A stretch of 33,798 nucleotides of DNA from Chamaesiphon sp. 341R_metabat_111 (GTDB lineage: Bacteria; Cyanobacteriota; Cyanobacteriia; Cyanobacteriales; Chamaesiphonaceae). This document shows, in pieces, positions 31,844-33,798 of the stretch (position 1 is its first letter; every line of letters begins with the position of its first letter). The notes beneath the pieces were generated by a model, which made no database searches, had not been told where the DNA came from, and was given only the letters and a program-made list of their open reading frames with translations. The translations under genes and the position numbers were made by a program. The stretch is from the NCBI GenBank assembly GCA_025351825.1, contig JANXVE010000024.1, positions 1 to 33,798 on the forward strand, read 5' to 3'.

Positions 31844-32806
31844 ATGCGTATCCTGGCTCTTGTCCCTGGTGGAATTAGCGATCAAATCCTGTTCTTCCCC
31901 ACAATCGATAATCTCAAAGGACGTTACCCAGAGGCAGAAATAGATGTGGTAGTCGAACCACGAGCGACGGCAGCATATCGCGTTTCCAAATCTGTTGACA
32001 AGGTAATCTCGTTCGACTTCAAAGATACAAATGGCCCTGCGGATTGGGGGAATCTTTTAGGTATTCTGCGCGATCGGGAGTACGATATGGCGATGTCTCT
32101 AGGTCGAAGATTTGGGGTGGGCTTTCTCCTGTGGTTGACTGGAATCCCAGTCAGAATCGGTTTTGATACTGGTGTCAGCAAATTATTTCTCTCCAATCCA
32201 GTCGCGCTCAATCTCGACCAATACGCAGCGCAAATGTATCACGATTTGGTTAAAGGTTTGGGTATAACCGATCCTTGCCCTGACTTGACCATAAATGTAC
32301 CAAAAGCCGATATTGACTGGGCAGAAGCCGAACAGCAGCGATTGGGGATTAAGGACAGTGGCTATGTCTTAATCCACGGTGGTGCGAGTAAGTTGTCTCA
32401 GAAACTGGGAGTCGATAAAATCTATCCGGTGCTTCAGTGGCAACAGATCATTAAAGATTTGCAGACTAGGCAACCAAATATACCAGTAGTCATCGTCAAA
32501 GGCCCAGATGATGCTGAGTTTATAGAATCATTTCTAGCTGTCTGCCCCGATCTTAAAGCGATCGCTCCAACAGATATTGGTAAACTCGCAGCGATGATTG
32601 CTGGCGCAAATCTGATGCTATGTACAAACAGCGCGCCGATGCACCTAGCTGTGGCTGTCGGTACTTATACGATCGCATTATTTGGTCCCAGCGATCCGAA
32701 TAAGCTGTTGCCGAAGAATGGTCGATCGTTTTCAATCAAATCTCGGACAGGCCAAATCGCTGATATTCCACCTTCAGATGTGTTAGAGAAGATCTGGAAA
32801 GGCTAG
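31844..32806 (+). CDS. Glycosyltransferase family 9 (heptosyltransferase-like)
   Basis: A 320-residue GT-B-fold enzyme related to ADP-heptose:LPS heptosyltransferases. The N-terminus MRILALVPGGISDQILFFPT holds the acceptor-side Gly-Asp-like loop (here GGISDQ), DVVVEPRATAAYR is the second strand, and the C-terminal donor site has LCTNSAPMHLAVAVGTYTIA followed by LFGPSDPNKLLP, a clear GT9 signature. It probably adds a sugar to lipopolysaccharide or another surface glycan at the inner face of the plasma membrane. Cyanobacteria generally lack canonical heptose inner cores, so the donor sugar is uncertain. It has an ATG start and is full length. Confidence 0.88.
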   Translation: MRILALVPGGISDQILFFPTIDNLKGRYPEAEIDVVVEPRATAAYRVSKSVDKVISFDFKDTNGPADWGNLLGILRDREYDMAMSLGRRFGVGFLLWLTGIPVRIGFDTGVSKLFLSNPVALNLDQYAAQMYHDLVKGLGITDPCPDLTINVPKADIDWAEAEQQRLGIKDSGYVLIHGGASKLSQKLGVDKIYPVLQWQQIIKDLQTRQPNIPVVIVKGPDDAEFIESFLAVCPDLKAIAPTDIGKLAAMIAGANLMLCTNSAPMHLAVAVGTYTIALFGPSDPNKLLPKNGRSFSIKSRTGQIADIPPSDVLEKIWKG

Positions 32807-32956
32807 ATTTTTAGTTGAGGGTTGATAATTGAGAGTCGATCGCTACTGAACTTTTCGAGAGTAGTCTAGATAATGAATAGTAGTTACTATCTAGGTTTCA
32901 GAGTTTCATTAATTCAGTTTTTGGTTGTAATTATCAACCATCAACTATCAACTAAT

Positions 32957-33798
32957 TTACGGGCAGTCTTGGGATAACAAGCATTGTCTTTGACACAGAA
33001 TCAACCCGAACCAGGATTGAGTATCTGTCCAGACTTTGAGTGGTTGGAGGGCACGATCGGTCAAAATATCGGTTAACGCTGGAATATTGAACTTCCGCGA
33101 GATTTCGGTGTGAATAGTTTCACCAGCTTTGAAGCTTATTTCTAGATCCAGTGCCTTCAATTTAACAGATTGCTCGATCGAACTCTTGAGGTGCATTTCT
33201 ATTTGACTGGCGACGGGATTAAAGAAGGCGTAATGCTCAAAATGGTCGAGATTGAAATTTCCATCGAATCGATCGTTCAGGTGGCGCAATACGTTTAAAT
33301 TAAAAGCAGCAGTTACACCCTGAGCGTCGTTGTAAGCCGCTTCCAGAATGTCGATCGGTTTTTGGAGGTCTACACCCAAAAGAAAGAATTCACCAGGCTG
33401 AAGTGCCTGCTGGACTTGAGTGAGAAAGATATCTCTAGATCGATCGTCCAAGTTGCCCATCGTACTGCCCAGGAACATCAATAGCCGATTTTCGATGATG
33501 CGGGGTGGGAGATTTTCGAGGGCGCGTTCGTAGGTACCTGCGACACCGCAGACATTGAGCTGGGGATAGGTTGCTAGTAAATCGAGGGCAGTAGAATGGA
33601 GAATACCCGCGCTAACATCGATCGGGTAGTAATGTAGAGGGTCGGGGAGCTGACTGTAGGCTGTGAGCAAAGTATGAGTTTTGCGAGAGCTGCCACTACC
33701 AAGTTCGATCAATTCACAGGCTCCGGTGAGGGCAATGATTTCCGAGACGTAGGTTTCGAGGATTGCTTGCTCGGTGCGGGTGGGATAGTATTCAGGTA
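32957..33798 (-). CDS. egtD: L-histidine N-alpha-methyltransferase EgtD, 5' end outside the window
   Basis: The frame runs through the right edge with no start: its first visible residues are PEYYPTRTEQAILETYVSEI, then the SAM motif LIELGSGSSRKTHTLL. Later come YYPIDVSAGILHSTA, LLMFLGSTMGNLDD, GEFFLLGVDLQKP, LEAAYNDAQGVTAAFNLNVL and the C-terminal SRKFNIPALTDIL and TDTQSWFGLILC. These are EgtD hallmarks: it trimethylates histidine to hercynine, the first step of ergothioneine synthesis, an antioxidant thiol. About 281 residues are visible; I estimate some 40 are missing. EgtB, its usual partner, may lie just beyond the edge. A TTG at 33712 is not the start. Confidence 0.9.
   Translation of the reverse strand, partial: PEYYPTRTEQAILETYVSEIIALTGACELIELGSGSSRKTHTLLTAYSQLPDPLHYYPIDVSAGILHSTALDLLATYPQLNVCGVAGTYERALENLPPRIIENRLLMFLGSTMGNLDDRSRDIFLTQVQQALQPGEFFLLGVDLQKPIDILEAAYNDAQGVTAAFNLNVLRHLNDRFDGNFNLDHFEHYAFFNPVASQIEMHLKSSIEQSVKLKALDLEISFKAGETIHTEISRKFNIPALTDILTDRALQPLKVWTDTQSWFGLILCQRQCLLSQDCP

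Noticed and set aside
32957-33712. EgtD starting at the TTG at 33712 as a complete gene
   Set aside because: The same frame continues without a stop to the window edge and encodes the conserved EYYPTRTE region, so the gene is cut by the window.

Overview
This window is a piece of a cyanobacterial chromosome. The evidence is a set of lineage-specific genes: NDH-1 subunit NdhN, a CpcS/CpeS-type phycobiliprotein lyase, a DesB-type omega-3 desaturase, an NblB-like HEAT protein, the cyanobacterial-type RNA polymerase omega subunit, and DUF1818 and DUF6761 proteins. Many GCGATCGC (HIP1) octamers and GATCGATCG runs, an NtcA box and short tandem repeats of the AATTCTC type agree. I cannot assign the genus from the sequence alone.

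Layout. 1-118 is the start of a response regulator running off the left edge. 398-649 is a small DUF6761 protein. 868-2889 is a minus-strand run: DUF6745-like protein, ndhN, bolA and a CGFS glutaredoxin. 3232-5883 is plus strand: 5-formyl-THF cyclo-ligase, a MITE-like element, a palindromic repeat, a class A beta-lactamase-like serine hydrolase and a beta-barrel-like protein. 5945-7213 is a histidine kinase, divergent from an NblB-like HEAT protein that is followed by a phycobilin lyase, desB, a thioredoxin and a class I/II aminotransferase (7312-11632). 11827-12687 is a methyltransferase-HIT fusion. 13046-15670 is a ClpB chaperone.

15811-16969 is a small AT-rich islet holding a membrane-anchored small protein, a RelA/SpoT-type nucleotide synthetase-like protein and a 54-residue reading frame. 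16975-22189 is the complete urea ABC transporter, urtABCDE on the minus strand, preceded by a textbook NtcA-activated promoter. pyrG, a Uma2 protein and a HAD phosphatase follow, also on minus. 25845-30853 holds a tandem universal stress protein, a second MITE-like element, an acyltransferase-3 membrane protein, an FHA/flavoprotein-like fusion and a second Uma2 protein. The right end has DUF1818, rpoZ, a GT9 glycosyltransferase and a 5'-truncated egtD.

Most of the window is ordinary housekeeping: photosynthesis and phycobilisome upkeep, nitrogen acquisition, redox/Fe-S handling and protein quality control. The parts worth a second look are the two unusual fusions (methyltransferase-HIT and FHA-FAD/NAD), the alarmone-synthetase-like islet, the inverted repeat laid over the -10 element of the urtA promoter, and several non-coding repeat families, one copy of which is interrupted by a second palindrome. 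I found no CRISPR array, tRNA, rRNA or intact transposase.
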